This document shows positions 24,202-32,076 of a stretch of DNA of 64,000 bases, in pieces. The translations under genes were made by a program, and so were the position numbers. This stretch comes from Donghicola sp041224595. GTDB lineage: Bacteria; Pseudomonadota; Alphaproteobacteria; Rhodobacterales; Rhodobacteraceae. The first letter of the stretch is position 1. The number at the start of each line of letters is the position of its first letter. Location of the stretch: the NCBI RefSeq assembly GCF_041224595.1, contig NZ_JBGFGN010000129.1:1-64000 (forward strand), given 5' to 3'. Under the pieces are notes generated by a model. That model was not told the DNA's origin and ran no database searches. It saw only the letters and a program-made list of their open reading frames with translations.

Positions 24202-25238
24202 AGCTCCTCCGCAAGGCTCGCGTAGGCCCGTTGGATCGGCATCAGAACGACCATGCGGCCGTTGTCTTTCATGGTTCCGGCGATTTCACCCGCCTTGTCT
24301 CCCGTTCCGACAAAGATGTCAGCACGCTGCGCACCCTTGATCGCGGACCCTGTGTCCTGAGCGATCATGAGGCGGCGCAAAGACATATGGCCGTCCTTTT
24401 CGACCCAGACGGGCGCACCAAGGGTCACATAGGCTGGATCAACTGCGATACTGCGCCCCGCAGTGATCGACCGGTTCATCGCCCCGAGGGGGCCCATATG
24501 CGCGGGCACTTGGCTGACTTCGCGAAAAAAGACGAAAGAGGGGTTATGCCATAGCAGTTCACGGCCCTCGGCCGGATTGCGGCGCACCCACTCGCGGATC
24601 ACCTGCGCAGAAACCTGATGTTGGTTAAAGACGCCGCGCGCCACCAGTTCTTGCCCAATCGAGCGATACTCGTGACCATTATGGCCGGCATAGCCCACGC
24701 GCATGGCCCCGCCACCGCGCAGTTTTACACGGCCAGACCCTTGGACCTGTAGGAAGAATGCCTCGACCGGATCGTCGACGTAGACAAGTTCCAGACCGCG
24801 GTCACGCATGAAATCACCTTCTTCGATCTGGCGACGTGTGGCCCAAGGAGAAATCTGCTTGGCTTCGGACGGCATGCGGTAGAGAGGATAGCGATAGCGG
24901 CCAGTTGGCACACGAGAACCATCCAGTTCCGGCTCGAAATATCCGGTGAATAAGGGGTCGTTTCCGTCCTCGATCATCACGGGGCGGAAGAAGAGTTCAA
25001 AGAATGTACGTGGGGCGTCCTGGTGCGCACGCGCCAAGGAGCACAGGCTCGTCCAGTCGGATCCGTTGATATCGCCGCAGGTGTTCAGAAAAGCATCAAG
25101 GGCCGCGGCATGATCATCCTCGGCCCATCCATCCAGTTCTGAAAATTCAAGCAGTCGGTTCACAGGTTCCTCGCTGTGTGCTGGCGCGGCCCACCAAGGG
25201 AGCAGCGCCAACATGACGGCCAGCGCCCTGCGGATCAT
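24198..25238 (-). CDS. mltA: Membrane-bound lytic murein transglycosylase A
   Basis: MltA (346 residues) cleaves peptidoglycan glycan strands to 1,6-anhydro muropeptides. It starts MIRRALAVMLALLPWWAAPA, a signal peptide with a cut near residue 22; no lipobox Cys is obvious. The MltA domain shows LFTGYFEPELDGSR and the 3D double-psi barrel near the C-terminus: LMIAQDTGSAIKGAQRADIF and GTGDKAGEIAG, with conserved Asp residues. The start matches the signal peptide and overlaps the Tim44-like gene stop as ATGA. The upstream frame to 25373 is antisense to nothing real and rejected. Confidence 0.95.
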   Translation of the reverse strand: MIRRALAVMLALLPWWAAPAHSEEPVNRLLEFSELDGWAEDDHAAALDAFLNTCGDINGSDWTSLCSLARAHQDAPRTFFELFFRPVMIEDGNDPLFTGYFEPELDGSRVPTGRYRYPLYRMPSEAKQISPWATRRQIEEGDFMRDRGLELVYVDDPVEAFFLQVQGSGRVKLRGGGAMRVGYAGHNGHEYRSIGQELVARGVFNQHQVSAQVIREWVRRNPAEGRELLWHNPSFVFFREVSQVPAHMGPLGAMNRSITAGRSIAVDPAYVTLGAPVWVEKDGHMSLRRLMIAQDTGSAIKGAQRADIFVGTGDKAGEIAGTMKDNGRMVVLMPIQRAYASLAEEL

Positions 25239-25903
25239 TCGCCAGTTGCCACCAGCTGCCAGTTCGGATCGTCCGCGCCCATCTTGCGGGCAAAGGTCCA
25301 AACGTCCTTCTGGCGCTTGATCTGCTTTTCGTCGCCTTCGATCACGACGCCGTCCGCATCGCGCACCTGCCATGTCAGGTCGGCGACATAACGCACGGTG
25401 ACTTCGCCTTCTTGGGTCGCTTCGTCAAATGTGGCTTCGACCAGCTGTAGCTCACGGATACCCACGAACGTCGCGTCGATCGTCAGACCTTGGTCCGCAC
25501 GATGATCGATCACGCTGGCAAAGCTTTCGGCCACATCTTCGGACAAGAAGGGGCGGATTTCATTCAGATCGCCACGCTCAAAGCCCATCAGGATCAATTC
25601 ATAGGCCCCGCGTGCACCGGACAGGAACTCGTGCACCGAGAAAGATGGCTCGGCGCGTTTCATCGCGGTCAGCGCCTCGGCGCTCGGGCTGTCCTCGGGC
25701 ACGTGGTCGGTGATGTCGCGGTCAGGTCCCCCTTCGATCACTTCGAAGGAGTGGCGCGATTTCGCAGCGGGTTCGGGCTGTTCCGTTCGCGGAAGAGGGG
25801 GTTTTTCAAACCCTTCACGCGTGCCGAGCACGCTTCTGAGCCTAAGGATCAGAAACACGGCAATAGCGGCAAGGACCAAGAGCTGCACCATCGGAGATTC
25901 CAT
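25235..25903 (-). CDS. Tim44/TimA family membrane-associated protein
   Basis: The 222-residue protein starts with one membrane helix (VQLLVLAAIAVFLILRLRSV, about residues 6-25). A proline/acidic linker and a C-terminal Tim44-like domain follow (about 90-222: FLSGARGAYELILMGFERGD, LSEDVAESFASVIDHR, and a W-F-A-R-K-M segment). In mitochondria Tim44 links import channel and Hsp70. In alphaproteobacteria the homologue (TimA) is membrane-bound with no settled role, though an adaptor function has been proposed. It is divergent from fxsA and close to secB. Confidence 0.88.
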   Translation of the reverse strand: MESPMVQLLVLAAIAVFLILRLRSVLGTREGFEKPPLPRTEQPEPAAKSRHSFEVIEGGPDRDITDHVPEDSPSAEALTAMKRAEPSFSVHEFLSGARGAYELILMGFERGDLNEIRPFLSEDVAESFASVIDHRADQGLTIDATFVGIRELQLVEATFDEATQEGEVTVRYVADLTWQVRDADGVVIEGDEKQIKRQKDVWTFARKMGADDPNWQLVATGE

Positions 25904-26021
25904 CTATTCCTCGTTCTTAAACGGGGACCGTAGAATGATCCCGTGTCAGCACCTATGTATGTCACAGATGGGGTCAAGTCCACTGACCCCCAGAAACTCT
26001 ATTACCGGAAAGGTACTAACA

Positions 26022-26510
26022 ATGTGGTTATTTCTGGCGTTTGTGCTGGTTCCTATCATCGAGATCGGCCTGTTCATTCAGGTCGGAGGTCTGATCGGGC
26101 TATGGCCAACGCTGGCTATCGTACTGATGACCGCGATTATCGGCACCTATATGGTAAAAACCGAAGGCCGCGGCGTCCTGCGTGATTTGCAGAACGCGAT
26201 CAACAATATGCAGGATCCCTCTGAACATCTGGCCAGCGGGGCCATGATCCTGTTCGCAGGCGCGCTTCTGCTGACGCCCGGCTTTTTCACGGATATCACC
26301 GGCATTCTGTTCCTGATCCCCGGCGTGCGCAGCATGATTTTCCAGCAAATCAAACACAAAATGCAGGAACAGCGCGCGCGCGGTCAGTCAGGCGGCGGGT
26401 TTCGGTCAGAAACGATTGTTGTCGACTACGAAGTGGTGGACGACGATGCGCCGAAATCCGGACCAAGTGGCCCAGACAACCAAGGGCCATCGGGCTGGAC
26501 GCGCCATTGA
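26022..26510 (+). CDS. fxsA: FxsA family membrane protein
   Basis: The 162-residue FxsA protein has three to four hydrophobic helices in the first 110 residues (MWLFLAFVLVPIIEIGLFIQ, GLWPTLAIVLMTAIIGTYM, ASGAMILFAGALLLTPGFFT, ILFLIPGVRSMI). A Gly/Pro-rich cytoplasmic tail follows. In E. coli it is named for suppression of F exclusion of phage T7; its normal role is unclear. ATG 26022 opens with the family's conserved first helix. A longer open frame upstream runs across the divergent promoter region and is not used. Confidence 0.92.
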   Translation: MWLFLAFVLVPIIEIGLFIQVGGLIGLWPTLAIVLMTAIIGTYMVKTEGRGVLRDLQNAINNMQDPSEHLASGAMILFAGALLLTPGFFTDITGILFLIPGVRSMIFQQIKHKMQEQRARGQSGGGFRSETIVVDYEVVDDDAPKSGPSGPDNQGPSGWTRH

Positions 26511-26571
26511 GCATCAATACTGCGGATGATAAGCCCGTTACCGAGATAAAATTCCCAGGGAGACTTTTAAA

Positions 26572-27066
26572 ATGACTGAGACACCCGAAGCTGGCGCACA
26601 GAACGCCGCCCCCCAGATGAAAATGCAGATCCTGGCGCAGTACGTTCGCGACCTGTCCTTTGAAAACATTCTGGCGCAAAAAGGCGCGTCGGGTGACACC
26701 ACCCCCGAGGTCAGCGTGAATGTTGGTCTGGACGTGAAAAAGCGTCAGGCAGAGTACCAGTACGAAGTCATCATGAAGACCAAGGTCAACGCCAAGACCA
26801 AAGAAGGCGGCCAGCCCTTGTTCCACGTTGAGCTGGAATACGCTGGTGTCTTCCACATTGAAGGCGTGCCCGAGGACCAGATGCACCCCTTCTTGCTGAT
26901 CGAGTGCCCGCGTCAGCTGTTCCCGTTTGCACGCCGTGTCATCAGTGACGTGACCCGCGACGGCAGCTTCCCTCCGCTGAACCTCGAAAACATCGATTTT
27001 GTTGCTCTGTATCGTCAGCAAGTGGCGCAAATGCAGGCGCAGGCCGCTCAGAAGGCCGACGCCTAA
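26572..27066 (+). CDS. secB: Protein-export chaperone SecB
   Basis: SecB (164 residues) is the tetrameric cytosolic chaperone that holds preproteins unfolded for SecA. It shows the family core QILAQYVRDLSFENI, then VNVGLDVKKRQAEYQYEVIM, YAGVFHIEGVPEDQMHPFLL, and ECPRQLFPFARRVISDVTRD with GSFPPLNLENIDFVALY. The gene is in the common alphaproteobacterial place beside fxsA, Tim44-like and dnaQ. A good AGGGAG lies before the ATG. It ends seven bases from the convergent dnaQ stop. Confidence 0.98.
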   Translation: MTETPEAGAQNAAPQMKMQILAQYVRDLSFENILAQKGASGDTTPEVSVNVGLDVKKRQAEYQYEVIMKTKVNAKTKEGGQPLFHVELEYAGVFHIEGVPEDQMHPFLLIECPRQLFPFARRVISDVTRDGSFPPLNLENIDFVALYRQQVAQMQAQAAQKADA

Positions 27067-27073
27067 TCGCAGC

Positions 27074-27811
27074 CTAGCTGCCGAGCTTTTTCCAAAGCGC
27101 GTCGTCGCCCAATTTGTCGATAAAGGCAGAGTGGGCGGCGGCTTCCTGATCTGAAATCCGCGATGGCAGCGGATTCGGTCGCGGGCGGGGCCGCCATTCT
27201 TCGGCTCCTGAACCGCCGCGATCTCCGCGATAAGTTTCTGCCAGTCCGAAATCAGGCTGACGTCCCCCCAGAAGTTCCAAATAAACCTCGGCCAGAATTT
27301 CAGAGTCGAGCAAGGCGCCGTGCAGAGTCCGGTTCGAGTTATCGATACCGAAACGACGGCACAACGCATCCAGCGTCGCCGGCGAGCCGGGGAATTTCTT
27401 GCGCGCCATGGCCAGAGTGTCGAACGACCGCTCCATCGGGATCAGGGGCAGGCCCATCCAGCGCATTTCTGCGTTCAGGAACTTCATATCAAAGCTAGCA
27501 TTATGGATCACAAGCTTTGAGTCCTGTCCGATGAAGTCCCAGAACGACTGGCCAACTGCCTTGAACACAGGCTTGTCCTTGAGCGTAACCTCGCCATCCT
27601 TGGGTGGTCGCGGGCTGTCTAGCAGGTCGGGGCCGATCCCATGCACGCCAAACGCATCGTCCGGCATCCCGCGCTCGGGGTTGATGTACTGGTGATAGGT
27701 GTTGCCCGTGGGCATGTGGTTCAGCAGTTCCACCGCACCGATTTCAACGATGCGATCCCCTTTTTCGGGATCAAAACCTGTGGTTTCTGTATCGAGAACG
27801 ATCTCACGCAC
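27074..27811 (-). CDS. dnaQ: DNA polymerase III epsilon subunit (3'-5' proofreading exonuclease)
   Basis: DnaQ (245 residues) proofreads for the replicase. Exo I is IVLDTETTGFDPEKGD (Asp7, Glu9), Exo II HNASFDMKFL near 98, and Exo III HGALLDSEILAEVYLEL near 162, so all DEDDh residues are present. The C-terminal tail after residue 185 includes a Pro/Arg-rich linker and a helical end that should bind the alpha subunit. It is the last gene of the leftward maf-aroE-coaE-dnaQ operon leading away from the origin and overlaps coaE by eight bases. Confidence 0.97.
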   Translation of the reverse strand: MREIVLDTETTGFDPEKGDRIVEIGAVELLNHMPTGNTYHQYINPERGMPDDAFGVHGIGPDLLDSPRPPKDGEVTLKDKPVFKAVGQSFWDFIGQDSKLVIHNASFDMKFLNAEMRWMGLPLIPMERSFDTLAMARKKFPGSPATLDALCRRFGIDNSNRTLHGALLDSEILAEVYLELLGGRQPDFGLAETYRGDRGGSGAEEWRPRPRPNPLPSRISDQEAAAHSAFIDKLGDDALWKKLGS

Positions 27812-28397
27812 GCAATAGCTCTCCTCTGATCTTGGTCACGATAGCGTCGACCTGCTGGCGCGCATGGTCGAGCGTATCTGTCTCGATAACATAGTCAGCG
27901 CGGGCGCGTTTGTCGGCATCGGACATTTGACGGGATTTGATTTGTTCAAATTGCTCTTCTGACATCGTGCCGCGCGCCAGAACGCGGGCGCGCTGGATTT
28001 CAGCGCCAACAGAAGTCACGCAGACCGCATCCAGCTCTGCCTCGGTCCCGTTTTCAAAGAGCAGGGGGATATCGTAGATAGCAATATCCGCTTCACAACT
28101 CGCTTTGAACGCCGCGCGGTCTGCTGCCACCAGCGGATGCACAATTTCATTCAACATATTGAAATCGTTCGGATTATCAGACAGATGCTCGCGCAGAGCT
28201 GTCCGCGATACCGCGCCATCCACGATCACGTCAGGAAAAACTACCCAAAGCGGTGCCACCGCTGTGCCGCCCACATCGTAAATTCGGTGAACAGCCGCAT
28301 CAGCGTCCCAAATCGCGCATCCCAGATCCGCAAACATCTGCGCGGTCGTGCTCTTGCCTGTGCCAATCGAACCGGTCAGGCCAAGATGATAGGTCAT
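27804..28397 (-). CDS. coaE: Dephospho-CoA kinase
   Basis: CoaE (197 residues) performs the last step of coenzyme A synthesis, phosphorylating the 3'-OH of dephospho-CoA. Walker A GSIGTGKSTT is at about residues 8-17, DLGCAIWDADAAVHRIYD holds the catalytic Asp, VHPLVAADR and IPLLFENGTE follow, and the C-terminal RQMSDADKRARADYVIE is the lid region. ATG 28397 overlaps the aroE stop as ATGA. The longer frame up to 28451 lies in aroE and is not used. Confidence 0.96.
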   Translation of the reverse strand: MTYHLGLTGSIGTGKSTTAQMFADLGCAIWDADAAVHRIYDVGGTAVAPLWVVFPDVIVDGAVSRTALREHLSDNPNDFNMLNEIVHPLVAADRAAFKASCEADIAIYDIPLLFENGTEAELDAVCVTSVGAEIQRARVLARGTMSEEQFEQIKSRQMSDADKRARADYVIETDTLDHARQQVDAIVTKIRGELLRA

Positions 28398-29227
28398 CCC
28401 AGAACCACGTTGCGCAGTTCGTCGTCCACTTCGGGGCGGTGACCGAACCAACGCTGGAACCCCGGCACTGCTTGGTGAAGTAACATCCCAAGGCCATCGA
28501 CAGTCTGGTATCCGTAGTCCTGCGCAAGGGCCAGCAGGGGCGTCTTCAAGGGCGTATAGACGATGTCTGTGACCAGCGCCTTGGGATCCAGTTCATCAAG
28601 GTTGATCTTGAGCGGTGGCTGCCCTTCCATCCCCATCGATGTGGTATTTACCAAAGTGGTCGCACCATTGAGCATACCGTTCATGTGCGCCCAGTCGTAC
28701 ACCACGATACGGCCGCCAAATTCGGACTTCAGCTGATCTGCTCGCAGACGGGTACGGTTTGTCAGGCGGATTTCGGGAACACCCGCATCCAGCAGCGCGA
28801 CGACAACAGCACGCGCTGCACCACCCGCACCGACGACCGCAGCAGGGCCGCTGCGAGGGTCCCAATCAACTGCGTTCTGGCGCAGGTTCTCGATAAAGCC
28901 GTAGCCGTCAGTATTATCCGCAAAGATCGTTCCATCAGGACGGAAGGTCAGCGTGTTCGCCGCCCCGATCAGGGTCGCGCGGTCAGTGACTTGATCGGCC
29001 AGACGCAGCACAGTTTCTTTGTGCGGGATCGTAACGTTTGCCCCGACAAAGCCCATGCGGCCCATAGCGCCCAATGCCTCGACCAGATCGTCGGGGTGCA
29101 CTGTCAAAGGCACATAATGCCCTGTGATCCCGTAGCGCTGCAGCCAATGGCCGTGCAGACGGGGGGATAGGCTGTGTGCGACTGGGTTTCCGATGACACC
29201 GGCCAAAGGTATCGAATGCTTACTCAT
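28394..29227 (-). CDS. aroE: Shikimate dehydrogenase (NADP+)
   Basis: AroE (277 residues) reduces 3-dehydroshikimate to shikimate in aromatic amino-acid synthesis. The substrate-binding GNPVAHSLSPRLHG is near residue 12, and GANVTIPHKE contains the catalytic Lys near 69 and the downstream Asp in DNTDGYGF. The NADP loop is VVGAGGAARAVVVAL near 130, followed by LTNRT. ATGA joins it to maf upstream and to coaE downstream. Gene order maf-aroE-coaE-dnaQ is typical of alphaproteobacterial origin regions. Confidence 0.97.
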   Translation of the reverse strand: MSKHSIPLAGVIGNPVAHSLSPRLHGHWLQRYGITGHYVPLTVHPDDLVEALGAMGRMGFVGANVTIPHKETVLRLADQVTDRATLIGAANTLTFRPDGTIFADNTDGYGFIENLRQNAVDWDPRSGPAAVVGAGGAARAVVVALLDAGVPEIRLTNRTRLRADQLKSEFGGRIVVYDWAHMNGMLNGATTLVNTTSMGMEGQPPLKINLDELDPKALVTDIVYTPLKTPLLALAQDYGYQTVDGLGMLLHQAVPGFQRWFGHRPEVDDELRNVVLG

Positions 29228-29823
29228 GATGCGATGCTCCCTGTCACTCCGAGATACGCCAGAAGCTCGACCAGCGGCAAACCCAAAATGGTAAAGTAGT
29301 CGCCCTGAACACTCGAAAAGAGGCGAACACCTTCCTCCTCCAGCTTGTAGCCCCCAACAGAGTGGCGAATGCTCTCCCAGTTCCGCGACAAATAGTCGTC
29401 CAGATAGGCGTCAGAGAAATTGTGCATCCGCAGACGCGCGACACCCACATGGCGCCACTTTGGCTCTGCGTCTTTGTACAGGACCGCAGCAGAGAGCAGC
29501 TGGTGCGGCTGGTTTCGTAGCGTGGTTAGTTGCGCGCGAGCGTCCTCTGGGGTGGTGGGCTTTGAATAGATTTGAGTGCCCATCGCAAGAACCTGATCGC
29601 AGCCGATGACGATCGCGTCCGGATGCTTGGCGCTAATCTTGCGCGCTTTGGCCTCGGCCAAGGCGTCGGCGACGTCGCGGGGTTTAGCCTCTTCCATCTC
29701 CAGCGCGGCGCGGATGGCCTCTTCATCGACGCGGGCGGGGATGACCTCGATCTCGAGCCCTGCATTGCGAAGAAGCTGCGCGCGGATGTCCGATCCTGAC
29801 GCAAGAATGATGCGATCCTGCAT
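29224..29823 (-). CDS. maf: Maf/YceF family nucleotide pyrophosphatase
   Basis: The 199-residue Maf protein hydrolyses non-canonical or modified nucleoside triphosphates. It starts MQDRIILASGSDIRAQLLRN (Maf signature) and has PARVDEEAIR, IGCDQVLAMG with the catalytic Asp near residue 80, and the late GGYKLEEEGVRLF. This branch lacks an obvious organism-specific motif for exact substrate, so the dTTP/UTP or 7-methyl-GTP preference is not assigned. ATG 29823 overlaps the first DnaA box of the origin region. An open frame continues upstream to 29991 but has no family match. Confidence 0.9.
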   Translation of the reverse strand: MQDRIILASGSDIRAQLLRNAGLEIEVIPARVDEEAIRAALEMEEAKPRDVADALAEAKARKISAKHPDAIVIGCDQVLAMGTQIYSKPTTPEDARAQLTTLRNQPHQLLSAAVLYKDAEPKWRHVGVARLRMHNFSDAYLDDYLSRNWESIRHSVGGYKLEEEGVRLFSSVQGDYFTILGLPLVELLAYLGVTGSIAS

Positions 29824-30219
29824 GTGGATAACCTTGTGAGAGTCTGCCGTAAAATCCCTGTAGGGGTTCGGGGACGGATAAAGCCCCTGAGCGGGCCTGT
29901 CGATAGTTTCGAGTTTATGAGTCTGGCTCATATTCTTTTTACCCCCACGGAAAAGGATAAAATAGACTCTGTGGATAACCAACTTTCCCACGAGTTATCC
30001 ACCGATTCCCACAGGACTCAAATTTTCAGATTCACGCAAGAAATCCTGAGATTTTATTGGGGTTAAGCGATTCCCCCACACCCCCTGTGGGACTCTTGTT
30101 CACTGTGCAAAACCACGGGGGAAAGAAAACAATCCACAGAGTCTGCTGACTCTTCAAATACATCTTCCTTTTAATTCTTATATTTTATTTAAGGGAGTTA
30201 ATCAGAGAGGAACCCGCCC
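29823..30219. other. oriC: Probable chromosomal replication origin (oriC)
   Basis: This 396-base gap has two perfect DnaA boxes read on the minus strand (TGTGGATAA at 29823-29831 and 29970-29978), TTATCCACC at 29995-30003 (one mismatch), and CAATCCACA at 30130-30138 (two mismatches). An AT-rich stretch of about 40 bases at 30155-30190 could be the unwinding element. CCCACA/TGTGGG at 30075-30091 is an inverted repeat. Ten GANTC sites lie at 29840, 29919, 29965, 30004, 30015, 30029, 30069, 30091, 30139 and 30148. The genes on either side run away from it (maf-aroE-coaE-dnaQ left, hemJ-rho-mnmE-mnmG right), and parAB and two parS sites are within 7 kb. Function as oriC is inferred. Confidence 0.82.
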
Positions 30220-30669
30220 ATGCTCGATCTGCTCGCTAGTGTATATCCTTGGACAAAGTCACTTCACGTGGTCTCGGTCATGTCCTGGATGGCGGGGTTG
30301 TTCTATCTACCAAGACTGTTCGTCTATCACGCAGAACGCGTGGGGCAGGACGGCGAGACTCACGAGCTGTTCACCACAATGGAGCTGAAGCTGTTCCGCT
30401 ACATCATGAACCCAGCCATGATCGCCACGTGGATCTTTGGTCTGGCTTTGGTGTTCACACCGGGGATCGTGGACTGGACCAGCGTCTGGCCCTGGACCAA
30501 GGCAGCGAGCGTGCTGGGAATGACCTGGTTCCATCATTGGCTGGGGTATCGCCGCAAGGATTTCGTCGCAGCCAAGAACTCGCGCGACGGCCGAACTTAC
30601 CGCCTCATGAACGAGGTTCCGACGCTTTTGATGCTGGTCATCGTCTTCTCGGTCATTGTGAAGTTCTAA
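30220..30669 (+). CDS. hemJ: Protoporphyrinogen oxidase HemJ
   Basis: HemJ (149 residues, UPF0093/CopD-like fold) is the membrane enzyme that oxidises protoporphyrinogen IX to protoporphyrin IX when HemG and HemY are absent. It has four helices. His16 lies in TKSLHVVSVMSWMAGLFYLP, and a Lys near 90 is in WPWTKAASVLG, corresponding to the essential His/Lys pair. The tract FHHWLGYRRKDF and LMNEVPTLLMLVIVFSV complete the family pattern. It is the first rightward gene from the presumed origin and probably lies ahead of rho. Confidence 0.95.
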   Translation: MLDLLASVYPWTKSLHVVSVMSWMAGLFYLPRLFVYHAERVGQDGETHELFTTMELKLFRYIMNPAMIATWIFGLALVFTPGIVDWTSVWPWTKAASVLGMTWFHHWLGYRRKDFVAAKNSRDGRTYRLMNEVPTLLMLVIVFSVIVKF

Positions 30670-30795
30670 GCGATTCATTGACTCAACGGGGAATCCCCCC
30701 TATGTCGCGTTCAACGGCCAGTCCTGGTCGGGATTTTCCTGTGTAAGAAAATAACTTTGACCTTGGCCCGATCGCGGGCGGCAAAGGGTATACCA

Positions 30796-32067
30796 ATGAC
30801 CGATGAACGTCTGAACCTCTCTGAACTCAAAGCCAAGAGCCCCAAGTCCTTGTTGGCGATGGCCGAAGAGTGGGAAATCGAAAACGCGTCGAATATGCGT
30901 AAAGGCGAGATGATGTTCTCGTTGCTCAAGGAGCACGCAGAAGACGGCTGGGTGATCGGCGGCGAAGGCGTTCTAGAGGTTTTGCAGGATGGCTTCGGCT
31001 TCCTCCGTTCGCCCGAAGCGAACTACCTGTCTGGTCCCGACGATATTTACGTTTCGCCTGAAATGATCCGCCAGCATTCGCTGCGCACCGGTGACACCGT
31101 CGAAGGTGTGATCAAGGCGCCTGCGGACAACGAGCGTTACTTTGCCCTGACAGCGGTCGAGCAGGTGAACTTCCAGGATCCCGAGAGCGAGCGTCACAAG
31201 GTCAGCTTTGACAACCTGACGCCCTTGTATCCTGACGAACGTCTGAAGATGGAGATCGAAGATCCCACTATCAAGGACCGGTCCGCCCGTATCATCGATC
31301 TGGTTGCACCCATCGGCAAAGGCCAGCGTTCGCTGATCGTGGCGCCGCCGCGTACCGGTAAGACGGTTCTGCTGCAGAACATCGCCACCAGCATCGAAAA
31401 GAACCACCCTGAATGCTATCTGATCGTTCTGCTGATCGACGAACGCCCCGAAGAAGTTACCGACATGCAGCGGAGCGTTAAGGGCGAAGTCATTTCTTCG
31501 ACTTTCGACGAACCTGCGACCCGTCACGTGGCCGTTTCCGAGATGGTAATCGAAAAAGCCAAGCGACTGGTCGAGCATAAGCGGGACGTTGTGATCCTGC
31601 TGGACTCGATCACCCGTCTTGGTCGTGCATACAACACCGTGGTTCCGTCGTCGGGCAAGGTTCTGACAGGTGGTGTGGACGCTAACGCGCTTCAACGCCC
31701 CAAGCGTTTCTTTGGTGCTGCGCGTAACGTCGAAGAGGGTGGTTCGCTAACCATCATCGCGACCGCTCTGATCGACACCGGTAGCCGTATGGACGAAGTG
31801 ATCTTCGAAGAGTTCAAAGGCACCGGTAACAGCGAAATCGTGCTGGACCGCAAAGTGGCTGATAAGCGTGTCTTCCCCGCGATGGACATCCTCAAGTCGG
31901 GCACCCGCAAAGAGGATCTTTTGGTCGACAAGGTCGATCTGGCCAAGACCTTCGTTCTGCGCCGCATCCTCAACCCGATGGGGACCACGGATGGTATCGA
32001 ATTCTTGATTTCCAAACTCAAGCAAACCAAGACAAACTCCGAGTTCTTCGACTCGATGAACACCTAA
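30796..32067 (+). CDS. rho: Transcription termination factor Rho
   Basis: Rho (423 residues) is the hexameric RNA helicase that ends transcription at rut sites. The N-terminal domain spans LNLSELKAKSPKSLLAMAEE to about 50, and the OB fold includes GEGVLEVLQDGFGFLRSP. Walker A is VAPPRTGKTVLLQNIA near 180, Walker B VVILLDSITRLGRAYN near 263, and the Q and R loops VDANALQRPKRFFGAARN follow. ATG 30796 matches the family start; an upstream ATG at 30757 extends without homology. It lies 9 bases before mnmE. Confidence 0.97.
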   Translation: MTDERLNLSELKAKSPKSLLAMAEEWEIENASNMRKGEMMFSLLKEHAEDGWVIGGEGVLEVLQDGFGFLRSPEANYLSGPDDIYVSPEMIRQHSLRTGDTVEGVIKAPADNERYFALTAVEQVNFQDPESERHKVSFDNLTPLYPDERLKMEIEDPTIKDRSARIIDLVAPIGKGQRSLIVAPPRTGKTVLLQNIATSIEKNHPECYLIVLLIDERPEEVTDMQRSVKGEVISSTFDEPATRHVAVSEMVIEKAKRLVEHKRDVVILLDSITRLGRAYNTVVPSSGKVLTGGVDANALQRPKRFFGAARNVEEGGSLTIIATALIDTGSRMDEVIFEEFKGTGNSEIVLDRKVADKRVFPAMDILKSGTRKEDLLVDKVDLAKTFVLRRILNPMGTTDGIEFLISKLKQTKTNSEFFDSMNT

Positions 32068-32076
32068 GAGGGCGTA

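Noticed and set aside
26350..27369. Open frame of 339 codons across fxsA, secB and dnaQ
   Set aside because: Crosses three confidently identified genes on both strands and shows no domain.
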